From Flavobacteriales bacterium (GTDB lineage Bacteria > Bacteroidota > Bacteroidia > Flavobacteriales_F > PHOS-HE28), in NCBI GenBank assembly GCA_016713865.1, contig JADJOG010000011.1, positions 1-64,000 of the forward strand: 64,000 nt of DNA, given 5' to 3'. A program made the position numbers and the translations under genes. Under the pieces are notes generated by a model. The model saw only the letters and a program-made list of their open reading frames with translations, had not been told where the DNA came from and ran no database searches. Each line of letters begins with the position of its first letter. Positions within the stretch are counted from its first letter, which is position 1. Below are positions 49,291 through 58,278 of this stretch, one piece after another.

Positions 49291-52200
49291 TCCTTCGCCT
49301 CATCTTCTTTGAACTGCGGTTCTGGTTCCGCCAGCCGCTGCTTTGGGTATTCCTCGGGCTTGCGTTCGCCTTCGCATGCGCGCTGGCTGTGTTCGAGAGC
49401 GGAGGTGTGGGCAGCCCAGGGATGGTGCATGTGAACTCGCCACGTCATGTATTCGAGCTGTACGCCAACCTGGCCTTCCTCTGGCTGCCCATGGTCACGG
49501 CATTCGTGAACGCGACGGCAATTCGGGACTTCGCTCATCGCACGTCGGACATCGTGTTCAGCACGGTGGTCACACGTCGGCAATATCTGCTCGGTCGCTT
49601 TCTCGGTAGCACGTTGGTGGCGCTCATCCCCACGATGGGTATTTCGGCGGGATTGGTTGCGGGCAGTTGGATCCCGTACGGAGATGCCATTCGCTTCGGG
49701 CCGAACAACTGGGTGGTACACGCGCAGGCATTCCTGTGGTTCGCGGTGAGCAGTATCGCCTTCCAGAGCGCGGTGATGTTCGCGGTGGCCACGTTCGTGC
49801 GTTCCTCAGCGGCGGCGTTCGTCACCTCCATCGCATTGGTGGTGCTCAATGTGATGGCGACGGCTTACGCCACCGAGGTGGATAATACATGGCTCGCTTC
49901 GTTGCTCGATCCTTTCGGTGTGAAGGCTTTGGACGAGGTGACACGCTATTGGAGCGTGCATGACAGCAACACGTCTCTGTTGCCAGTTGTCGGGACATTG
50001 ACCGTGAATCGCTTGCTCTGGCTGGCCATTGGGGCAATCGTTTTCGTCTTGGGGTATTGGCGGTTCTCGTTCACTGAACGCAGGTCCAGCGCCCGACCCG
50101 TTGCCGATGGGCAGGATGGTGGGCGGATGAATACCGAGCTTCCGGTCGTCAGTCTTTCGCACGCAGGTTCTTCGCGTTGGAGGCGTTTCGGCCGACTGAT
50201 GCGATCAGATCTCGGGAGCATCTACCGATCCCCGGTGTTCTGGATCATTGTCGGGCTGGGTCTGCTCATGTGCGCGGTCGCATTAAGCGAAGTGAACCAG
50301 GCATTCGGGAATCGCTCGTGGCCGGTCACCTACAATGTCACGGAGTTGTTGCGGGGCTTGTCCATGCTCTTCATCGTAGTGATCATCACCTACTACAGTG
50401 GTGAATTGTACTGGCGCGACCGCGACATGGGCCTTGATGGGATCGCGCATGCGCTACCGGTGCGCTCACGCTGGAGGGTGCTGGCGCACTTGACAACCGT
50501 GCTCCTTATCGGCGGCTTCGTGCTCGTGCTGATGTCCTTCGCGGGCATGTGCACACAGTTGGCCATGGGATATACACGCCTGCAGCTCTGGCTCTATTTC
50601 GCCTCGTTCATCGGCCCGGGACTGGTTGCGTTCGCCTTCTGGTCCTTGCTCGCGCTCGCCATTCAGATGTTGGTGCATCACAAGTACGCGGGCTTCGGGC
50701 TCTTCATCGTGCTCTTCGCGGTGAACGCGCTCATCTGGCGGTTCCTCAAGGTGGAGTCGAACCTCGTTGTGCTCTATGGTTCGCCAAGGCTGTGGTATTC
50801 TGACATGAACGGCTTCGGACCCTTCCTCGCGCCATGGTTGTTCTTCAAGACCTATTGGCTGGCGTTCGCGAGCGTGCTGTTCTTCGCGGCTGCTCTTTTT
50901 CTGGTAAGAGGAGGAGAGACGACTTGGCGCTGGCGCGCGCGTATCGCTGGAGGAAGATTGCGTAGGTCATGGCTGGCGGGTGCGGGTCTGCTGGGCGTCT
51001 GGTTCGTGCTCTTCTGTTTCGGTTACTACAACACACGGATCTTGAATGAATCGCACACACGCCAGGACACGGAAGCGCTGCAAGTGGAATACGAGCGCGC
51101 GTACAAACCGTTGGCGAACACGGCGCTCCCGCACATCACGGCGGTTGACATCTCCATCGACCTCGAACCCGGGGCACGTGCCATCAGCTACCATGCTGAT
51201 CTGACGCTCACCAACAAGGGACCGCGTTCGGTGGATACGCTTTGGTTCGGCCTACCCGATCGGATGAAGTTGCGATTCGAGATACCAGGGGCGAAGGATG
51301 TCCTGAACGACACGGCGCGATACGTTCGGATGTTCCGCCTCGGAAAGCCATTGGCTCCAGGGGATTCCGTCCGCATCGGCATTGCTTCGGAATGGCAACA
51401 ACGAGGCTTCGGCAACGATGCGGACTTCTTGGAGTTCGTCGAGAACGGCACCTTCATCAACAACGGTGATCTGCTGCCCTCCATCGGTTACCAGGCTGAG
51501 GTGGAACTCACCGATCCGGGTGCGCGCCGCAAGCGCGGATTACCGCCGAACCGACGCATGGACGCATTAAGCGATCTGCCTGAAGCGCGGCGTTTCTCCG
51601 CAGTGATGCCTTACGCCGATCACATCCGGTTCGCCTGCACGATCAGCACCGCTCCGGACCAGGTCGCGATCGCACCGGGAGAGCTCAAGCGCGAGTGGAA
51701 GGAGGGCGGTAAACGTTGGTTCCGCTATGAGTGCGCCACGCCGATTTTCAACTTCTGGTCAGTGCTGAGCGCGCGGTACGAGGTTTCGAAGGAGGTGGCC
51801 AACGGCGTGACATTGGAAGTGTACCATCATCCGGAGCATGGTGCAAACGTGCAGCGGATGACGAAGGCCATGCGCGATGCGATCGGTTATGCATCGACCA
51901 ACTTCTCGCCCTACCAGCACAATGTGGCACGCATCATCGAGTTCCCGCGCTACCGCAGCTTCGCTCAATCGTTCCCGGGCACCATGCCTTACAGCGAGGC
52001 CATCGGCTTCATCACCGACCTGCGCGATACGGCCCGCATCGATATGGTTTACTATGTGGTGGCTCACGAGGTGGCGCACCAATGGTGGGGCCATCAAGTG
52101 CTGGGTCCGCGCATGCAAGGCAGCACCATGATGAACGAGAGCATGGCGCAATACACCGCGCTCATGGTGCTGGAGAAGGAGTACGGTCGTCCGGCCATGC

Positions 52201-52820
52201 GGAAGTTCCTCAAGTACGAACGCGACACCTACCTGCGCGGGCGCGGCAAGGAGGGAATCGGTGAAGAGCCGCTGATGAAAGTGGAGAACCAGCAGCACAT
52301 CCACTACAGCAAGGGAAGCGTGGTGATGTATGGCCTGCGGGTGTACATTGGCGAAGAGCGTGTCAATGCTGCCTGCCGCGCCTTCATCGACTCGTTCGCT
52401 TTCAAGGGAGCGCCGTATCCCACCACGCTGGATCTGTATCGTTCACTCGAGGCAGTTACACCAGATAGCCTTCGCTACCTATTGGAGGATGGCCTGAAGC
52501 ACATCACCTTCTACCGCAATGCGTTGACTTCCGCCAAGTCCGAACGGAACGCCGATGGTTCTTGGACGGTGGACGCTACAATCACCTGCGCCAAGCTCCA
52601 CGCAGATTCGTTGGGCAAAGAGACCGAAGTGCCGATGGACGACTGGCTGGATGTGGCCGTGGAATATGAGGGAGGAGAGGTGATGCAATGCGTGCGGTTG
52701 CACTCTGGGGAGAATGCGTTGCGCATGACCGTGCCGCGGAAGCCCAAAGCTGTAGCGATGGATCCCGATCACCTGTTCTTTGATCGGGAAGCGGAGGATG
52801 ATCGGCTAAAAGTGGACTGA
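49287..52820 (+). CDS. ABC permease fused to M1-family metallopeptidase domain
   Basis: A 1177-residue membrane protein. Residues about 1-600 hold two sets of roughly six membrane helices in ABC-2 permease style (for example FIVLFAVNALIWRFL). A soluble region follows, with an M1 aminopeptidase-like domain carrying HEVAHQWWGHQ (His near 927) and the third ligand Glu in MMNESMAQY. The spacing from HEXXH to that Glu is 19 residues rather than the 18 of classical M1 enzymes. Such fusions recur in Bacteroidota beside an ABC ATPase. Possible roles are peptide export with processing; this is inference. Confidence 0.88.
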   Translation: MILRLIFFELRFWFRQPLLWVFLGLAFAFACALAVFESGGVGSPGMVHVNSPRHVFELYANLAFLWLPMVTAFVNATAIRDFAHRTSDIVFSTVVTRRQYLLGRFLGSTLVALIPTMGISAGLVAGSWIPYGDAIRFGPNNWVVHAQAFLWFAVSSIAFQSAVMFAVATFVRSSAAAFVTSIALVVLNVMATAYATEVDNTWLASLLDPFGVKALDEVTRYWSVHDSNTSLLPVVGTLTVNRLLWLAIGAIVFVLGYWRFSFTERRSSARPVADGQDGGRMNTELPVVSLSHAGSSRWRRFGRLMRSDLGSIYRSPVFWIIVGLGLLMCAVALSEVNQAFGNRSWPVTYNVTELLRGLSMLFIVVIITYYSGELYWRDRDMGLDGIAHALPVRSRWRVLAHLTTVLLIGGFVLVLMSFAGMCTQLAMGYTRLQLWLYFASFIGPGLVAFAFWSLLALAIQMLVHHKYAGFGLFIVLFAVNALIWRFLKVESNLVVLYGSPRLWYSDMNGFGPFLAPWLFFKTYWLAFASVLFFAAALFLVRGGETTWRWRARIAGGRLRRSWLAGAGLLGVWFVLFCFGYYNTRILNESHTRQDTEALQVEYERAYKPLANTALPHITAVDISIDLEPGARAISYHADLTLTNKGPRSVDTLWFGLPDRMKLRFEIPGAKDVLNDTARYVRMFRLGKPLAPGDSVRIGIASEWQQRGFGNDADFLEFVENGTFINNGDLLPSIGYQAEVELTDPGARRKRGLPPNRRMDALSDLPEARRFSAVMPYADHIRFACTISTAPDQVAIAPGELKREWKEGGKRWFRYECATPIFNFWSVLSARYEVSKEVANGVTLEVYHHPEHGANVQRMTKAMRDAIGYASTNFSPYQHNVARIIEFPRYRSFAQSFPGTMPYSEAIGFITDLRDTARIDMVYYVVAHEVAHQWWGHQVLGPRMQGSTMMNESMAQYTALMVLEKEYGRPAMRKFLKYERDTYLRGRGKEGIGEEPLMKVENQQHIHYSKGSVVMYGLRVYIGEERVNAACRAFIDSFAFKGAPYPTTLDLYRSLEAVTPDSLRYLLEDGLKHITFYRNALTSAKSERNADGSWTVDATITCAKLHADSLGKETEVPMDDWLDVAVEYEGGEVMQCVRLHSGENALRMTVPRKPKAVAMDPDHLFFDREAEDDRLKVD

Positions 52821-52828
52821 TTCTCATT

Positions 52829-52915
52829 TCTCCCCATACCTCGGATCCGCCTACCACGGCATGCTTGCCCATGCTGATGGTGCGCAGCGCCTTCACTCCG
52901 ACAACTTGCTCCACT
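52829..52915. repeat. Degraded copy of the dnaE 3' end
   Basis: This stretch resembles 54791-54887, the 3' end of the dnaE gene, in the same orientation (both contain CTCCCCATACCTCGGAT and CATGCTGATGGTGCGCAGCG). It is about 80% similar by eye over 85-95 nt. Read on the minus strand it encodes ALRTISMGKH against dnaE ALRTISMEKL. The copy is out of context, downstream of the M1 fusion gene. The delta-60 gene (52978-54524) lies between the two copies. Confidence 0.75.
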
Positions 52916-52977
52916 ACGCTTCGCACGCCGAAAAGTCATTCATGCACCAGTCGCTCGCACCTTGCTCAAGGCGATTC

Positions 52978-54524
52978 TTACAGGCGCACGATTGGCGCAC
53001 GCAGAACGCGGTCGCCGGTCGTAAGGGTGAGCACGTAGCTGCCTGCGGGAAGCCCTGAAAGATCCAGCATCCTTGTATGGTCGCCAGCCTGAAAGCGAGC
53101 TTCGGACAGGAGGGTTTGCACCAGGGCTCCACTCGCATCGTACAGCTGCATGGATACAGCTTCAGCTCGGTTAAGGCTGAAGGCGAAGGTCGTCTCGTCA
53201 GCTGTTGGATTTGGGTAAAGAAGGATTGGAGGCGTGACGAACTCTTTATCGGACACGGCAACCGTCAACTCGTTCAGCAGTCGGCACACAACGAGGGTCC
53301 GGGTGTTATTCACGCGGCCATAACCGCCTAGCAAGAGCTTGCCATCTGGTTGCAGAGCGGCGCAAAACGCACCGCTGTTATTCCCCGGCAGGGTGAAGGA
53401 GCCTGCATTCCCGAAGGCGGCGTCCGGATTTCCATTCGTGGTGTAACGAAGCGCGCGGAACTGGCCGTTCTCATTCGTGCCCACGAGAACCAGCCGGTCA
53501 TCTGGCTGCGCGAGCACTACTGCCGGCTTACTGTCGCAGCATTGCGGAAAGATGAATGTGCTCACCAATCCGAGGAAGCCGAACGTGGGATCGAATGCTC
53601 CCTCGCTGGAAACGCGGAGCATCTCCATACCACCGCCGTTCTCATTCACGTTGCCGATCACGATGTTGCCGTTGGATTGCATGTCGAGGGAATACGCGAT
53701 ACCCTCGAAGCCATTGAGGTTGGCGTAACCGGCGTTGCCGAATGTTGCATCCAGCGTTCCGTTGGATGCGAATCTGGCGAGCAAGGCGAGTTGGACACCG
53801 TCGATGGAAGTTCCTGCTTGAGCAGGCGCCCATCGTTAAGCACCCCATTGGCAAGCGCAGCCGCCGGTCCGGGGCTCGGTGTGGCGTATGTTCTGCCGTT
53901 CGTGCCGAACCCGCTCGCATCCAAGTCCCCATTCGGGAGGTAGCGCGCCAGCAGGATCTTCTCGAATACGCTCTCATCACCGGTACCCGCGATCAGGATG
54001 CGGCCATTAGGCAGGATGCTCACCGCATTGGCGTACTCTCTGGTTGGCGTTCCTGGTTGCGAGAAATCCGTGACCACGAATCCGTTGTTCCCGAAGTCGG
54101 TATCCAATGTCCAGTCGGTATTGACCCTGAATAACAGGATGTCTTCAGCGAAGGGGTCTCCAAGCGGGGCTGGAAGAGCCCGCAACGACGATCTTCCCAT
54201 CATCCTGCAGCGCCACCGAGTTGGCGATATCGCTCGGTCATCGGCGCCGAAGTAGTCAGGTTCAGCACCTCGCCATCGGATGTCAGCTCCATGCAGGCCA
54301 CCTGCTTGTCCTGCTCGCCAGAGAGCGGTAGCTAGCGTTCCGACCAGAATGATGTTACCGTTCGGTCGCAGCACCATGGTCGTGCCTTGCATGCTGTTGA
54401 ATGGGTGCGACACGTTAACGACACCATTCAGGCCGAAGTCCGGATCTAGTATTCCTGACTGCGCTTGAACCGTTGCGCCGATGAGCAGGCACAACAGAAT
54501 GCTGGGTAGTGTTCGAGTGGTCAT
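52978..54524 (-). CDS. Secreted delta-60 repeat protein with T9SS domain, frameshifted
   Basis: Signal peptide MTTRTLPSILLCLLIGATVQ. Repeats of the delta-60 class follow, each with a LDPDFGLNGVV / LDTDFGNNGFV / LDATFGNAGYA type core plus PDGKLLLGG or PNGRILIAG strands. The C-terminus is a type A sorting domain (ILLYPNPTADETTFAF to IVRL). Frame breaks lie near 53810 and at about 54180 and 54310, where a garbled stretch interrupts otherwise good repeats. The joined length is about 510 residues. The function of the family is not established. The gene sits between two copies of the dnaE 3' end. Confidence 0.78.
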
Positions 54525-54785
54525 GGCGTTGATGTTGTGGCCGCAATGCTAGTGGAGCCTTTCACCTTGCATCAGGTAACCTTTGTTCCATCGGCTCGCT
54601 CATGTTGCTCATTGAGCGCACCGGAGCCTTATGCGCGCTCTGGATGGAACATTTGTTATGCGGATGCGGATCTGCGTGACCCGTGTGCTGACTGGTGATG
54701 CCGTTATGCTTCATGCAGTGCTTGCTCATGGCAATGGGCGAATAGGGAGGCCTGCGTCACATGGCGCCGAAGCGTGTGTCATCGA
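54525..54785. other. Intergenic region upstream of the delta-60 gene
   Basis: 261 nt between the delta-60 gene start and the end of dnaE, on the same strand. It should contain the delta-60 promoter, but I see no gene, repeat tract or clear terminator in it. Confidence 0.4.
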
Positions 54786-57700
54786 CTACTTCTCCCCATA
54801 CCTCGGATCAGCCTTCCACGGCAGCTTCTCCATGCTGATGGTGCGCAGCGCGCAATGCCCGAACTCCTCTTCCACCACGCCGATCAAGCGGTACACGCCA
54901 CGGCCACGGAACGGGTAGCGCGCCGCCACGGAAGGGAACTGCGTGCTGTCCCAGAAATCGCCAGCGGGATCGATGAAGGAGCCGAAGCTCATGTAATCGC
55001 CGCGACTGGTGGTGGTGGTCTTCACGTGGATCATGTAGCCGAGCATCTGAACTTGTTTGCCGATGTGCTTCTCCATGTCGCGCTTGAGGATGAAGGGATG
55101 TGAAGAGGCGACTGGTGAATGGTCATTGGTGAATGGAGGTCCGCCGTGCTCAGCCCATTCGCCATTCACCAATGACCATTCACCGCACTCCACCAACGCG
55201 AACGGATCGCACAACGGAAAGCCCAGCAGGTCCAGCTCGTCGTAGGCATCGGCCAGGGGATGGTGATGCAGGTCGGGCAGCGTGGGCTCTTCCACCTTCG
55301 TGATGAAGAGGTCACCATCGGCGGTGACGCGCGCGGGCTTGTGCAGCAGGGTGAGGTCCCACAGCAATTGCGGCTTGCTCTTGCCGGTGAAGCGCAATGC
55401 CCCCACACGGATGAGGATGCGCGCTTGCTCCACATGCAAAGGCACGCGCTTCAGCAAGTCTTGCAGATCGACGAAGGGTCCGTTGCGGCGGCGCTCGTTC
55501 AGGACCAGCTGCGCGGTCTCGCTCTCGAGGCTCTTGATGTTGCCTAGGCCCAGGAAGATGCAGGTTGCGTGTTGACGCGTTGATGTGTTGCGTGTTGGTG
55601 TTCCCGTTCTCTGATTCTCTCATCCTCTGATTTTGATGCACTGAGCAGCACAACTCTTCACTGGTATTCACGCACGGCGCTTCGACCATCGCTCCCGCGC
55701 GCTTCGCCTCATGCAGGTAGAATTCAGTTCTGTAGAAGCCGCCGAAGTTGTTCGCCACGCCCACGAGGAACTCCAACGGATGGTGCGCCTTCAGGTAGAG
55801 GCTCTGGTAGCTCTCCACCGCATAGCTGGCGCTGTGGCCCTTCGCGAAGCTGAAGCTGGCGAAGCTCTGGATCTGCCGCCACACCTCTTCGGCCTCGCCC
55901 GGCGGATAGCCCATGCGCTTGCAATTGGTGAAGAACTTCTGCTCCACCACCTTGAACTCCGGCCGGTCGCGGTAACGGATGTTCATGCCGCGCCGCACCG
56001 TGTCCGAGTCCTCCAGATCGAGCCCGCCGTAGAGATGCACCACGCGGATCACGTCCTCCTGGTACACCATCACGCCGTAGGTCTCGGGCATGATCTCCAA
56101 AAGGCGCTTAGGCGCCAGTTTGCGCCGCTCGGGATCGTTGTGGCGCAGCAGGTACTCGCGCATCATGCCGCTCTCCGCAACACCGGGGCGAATGATGCTG
56201 CTCGCCGCTACCAGTCCGAGATAATCTTCCACCTTCAGCTTCTTCAGCAGCATGCGCATGGCCGGGCTCTCCACATAGAAGCAGCCGATCGTATTGCCCG
56301 TGCGCAGCAGTTCCTTGATCGCGGGATCCTCCTTGAAGCGCGGGATGTCGTGGATGTCAACCGCTTCGCGGAAGTCACAAGTCACAAGATCCAAGTCACA
56401 AGTCTCAAGTGAGCTGCCTTCCGGCCTTAAGTCTTGAGTCTTGTGACTTGTGTCTTGAGTCTTGTTCACCAACTCCACCGCGTCTCGTATGTGCCCCAGC
56501 CCGCGCTGGCTCAGCAGATCGAACTTGTGCAGGCCCAGGTCCTCGCATTCCAGCATGCTGATCTGCGTCACCGGAAAGCCTTTCGGCGGACGGAACAGCG
56601 CGGTGAAGTGCGCCACAGGCTTCTCCGTGATCACAATGCCGCCAGCGTGGATGCCCAAGTGATGCGGCATGCCGATCAAGCGCTGGCCATAGCGGATCAC
56701 CGCTTGCGCCACCTTGTCCAACTCGCCGCTCTTCGCATGCGCGCTCGGACGACCACGTGAGTAGTAACCGTGATCGCCTTCGCTAAGCGCATCGATCTCC
56801 GCCGGCGGAAGTCCCACCGCTTTGCCTAGCTCGCGTATGGCGCCGCGCCATTGGAAGGTGGTGTACGTGGCGATCTGCGCGGCGTGGATCCCGCCCGGTC
56901 TTCCATCCGCAGCATTGTACTTCGCGAACACATAGCGGTACACCTCGTCGCGGTCCTTCCAACTGAAATCGATGTCGAAGTCGGGCGGCTTCTTGCGCGC
57001 GGGGTTGATGAAGCGCTCGAAGTAGAGGTCGAGCTCCATCGGGTCCACATCGGTGATGCGCAGGCAATAGGCCACCAGGCTGTTGGCGCCGCTGCCGCGC
57101 CCCACGTGGAAGAAACCTCGGCGGCGCGCATAATTCACGATGTCCTGGTTGATGAGGAAGTAGCTCACGAAGCCCATCTTCTCGATCACGTCCAGCTCGT
57201 GCCAGAGGCGCGCCATCACCTTCGCGCTCGCGTTCGGGTAGCGGTACTTCAAGCCTTCCAGCGCATCGCGGTACAGCTGCTCGCGGTCCGCGCGCTCATC
57301 GTTCGTGAAGGCCGCGCGCGTCTTGTCGCTGCCATCGAAGGCGATGTTGCATGCTTCCAATAAGGGAACGGCGTTGTCCACCAATTGCGGGAAGTCGCGG
57401 TAGATGCGCCGCACCTCTTCCTCGCTGCGGAGGAACTCGTCCTGCTCAGCAAGTTCATCCTTCGGCAGTTTGCTCACCACTGTGTTCTGCGCCACGGTGC
57501 GCAGCAGGCGGTGCGTGTTCCAGCCCCGTCCCGGGCTTGACCCGGGATTCTGGAAGGTCACCGGCATCAGTGCCACCAGGTCATTCATCCGCTTCGCCCA
57601 CGGCGAGAATGCCAAACGCGTGAGTTCGCTCGGCTTGATGCCCACGCGCTCATTCACGCGCAACTGCTGCGGCGCATTGCTGAAAGGATAGATGAAGAAG

Positions 57701-58026
57701 ACATCATTCAACTCGGGGGCGCGCGTCGGAATAGGCTCATCATCCAGCAGGTGCGCGCTCAGCAATTCATTCAAGCGCTGGAAACCCGCGTTGCTCTTCG
57801 CGATGCCGATGTACAGCAGCTTTGCGCCATCGCGGAACTCGATGCCTGCCACCGGCCGCACGCCATAACGCGGTGCGTCGCGCACGAAGTCGGGCACACC
57901 CGCCGAGCAATGGATGTCGGTGAGCGCGAACGAACGCACGCCTGCCTTCGCCGCTTCCTCCAGCAGCGCCTCGGGCTTCATCACGCCGTACTTGAAACTG
58001 AACCAGCTGTGGCAGTTGAGGAACAT
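54786..58026 (-). CDS. DNA polymerase III alpha subunit, second type, with internal repeats
   Basis: About 1080 residues in two frames. PHP-domain start MFLNCHSWFSFKYGVMKPEA, LTDIHCSAGVPDF; polymerase core GRGSGANSLVAYCLR and catalytic aspartates in PPDFDIDFSW; MPHHLGIHAGGIVITE; fingers YRDRPEFKVVEQKFF; and a C-terminus ending PWKADPRYGEK. The size (near 1000 residues) and start resemble the second, DnaE2/error-prone-like alpha subunit of Bacteroidota rather than the replicative copy. Three repeat tracts and one palindrome lie inside the coding sequence. Two tracts and the palindrome are read in frame; at the third (55565-55638) the frame changes. Start ATG 58026. Confidence 0.85.
55111..55184. 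repeat. Inverted pair of 7-nt repeats inside dnaE (in frame)
   Basis: Left arm 55111-55136 (ACTGGTG, AATGGTC, ATTGGTG, AATGG) and right arm 55155-55184 (CCATTCG, CCATTCA, CCAATGA, CCATTCA) are inverted copies around a centre of about 18 nt. The stretch is read in frame as ECGEWSLVNGEW followed by AEHGGPPFTNDHS. Confidence 0.85.
55565..55638. repeat. Short-period repeats inside dnaE at a frameshift
   Basis: The first half is a tract of TTGCGTG/TTGACGCG/TTGATGTG units (6-8 nt); the second is CTCTGATT, CTCTCATC, CTCTGATT (8 nt). The dnaE frame upstream and the conserved frame downstream (ATCIFLGLGNIKSLES) differ by one across this tract. Confidence 0.75.
56372..56464. repeat. Inverted pair of 7-nt repeats inside dnaE (in frame)
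   Basis: Left arm 56372-56410 reads CAAGTCA, CAAGTCA, CAAGATC, CAAGTCA, CAAGTCT. Right arm 56426-56464, on the other strand, reads CAAGACT, CAAGACA, CAAGTCA, CAAGACT, CAAGACT. The centre is 15 nt. It is translated in frame, giving TQDTSHKTQDL, a short linker and CDLDLVTCDF, between conserved polymerase segments. Confidence 0.88.
57529..57547. repeat. Palindrome inside dnaE (in frame)
   Basis: TCCCGGG-CTTGA-CCCGGGA is read in frame as part of FQNPGSSPGRGW. The same kind of element commonly occurs between genes in other bacteria. Confidence 0.7.
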
Positions 58027-58278
58027 GAGTGATTGCTGATTCTGGATTGCTGATTGGGCCGCCTGCGGGCTGTCCGCTTTAGCTGCCTCGGCGAAGCGCG
58101 TGTGGCTGCGGCTGCGGTGGCTTCCTCCGGTCGCCTCCTCGCATCGCGCCACACCTGCGCTTCGCCTTCGGCAGGCTATCGCTTCCATCCCTGGCGGGGC
58201 TTGACGTTTCCCCCGTCGATCGCGGGGTTCAGAAGGTATGCACGATCGGCACGCGCCGAAAGCAGAACTTCGCGCCGC
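58027..58278. other. Divergent intergenic region of dnaE and thiL with 7-nt repeats
   Basis: 252 nt. Directly before the dnaE start lies a 7-nt tract, 58031-58058 (GATTGCT, GATTCTG, GATTGCT, GATTGGG), occupying the ribosome-binding region. Further right is a GC-rich stretch with a short palindrome-like CCCCGTCGATCGCGGGG (about 58212-58228). No gene is seen; promoters for both genes should lie here. Confidence 0.6.

Noticed and set aside
56372..56464. CRISPR-like array
   Set aside because: Units are 7 nt with no spacers and the two arms are inverted; this does not fit CRISPR repeat/spacer organisation.
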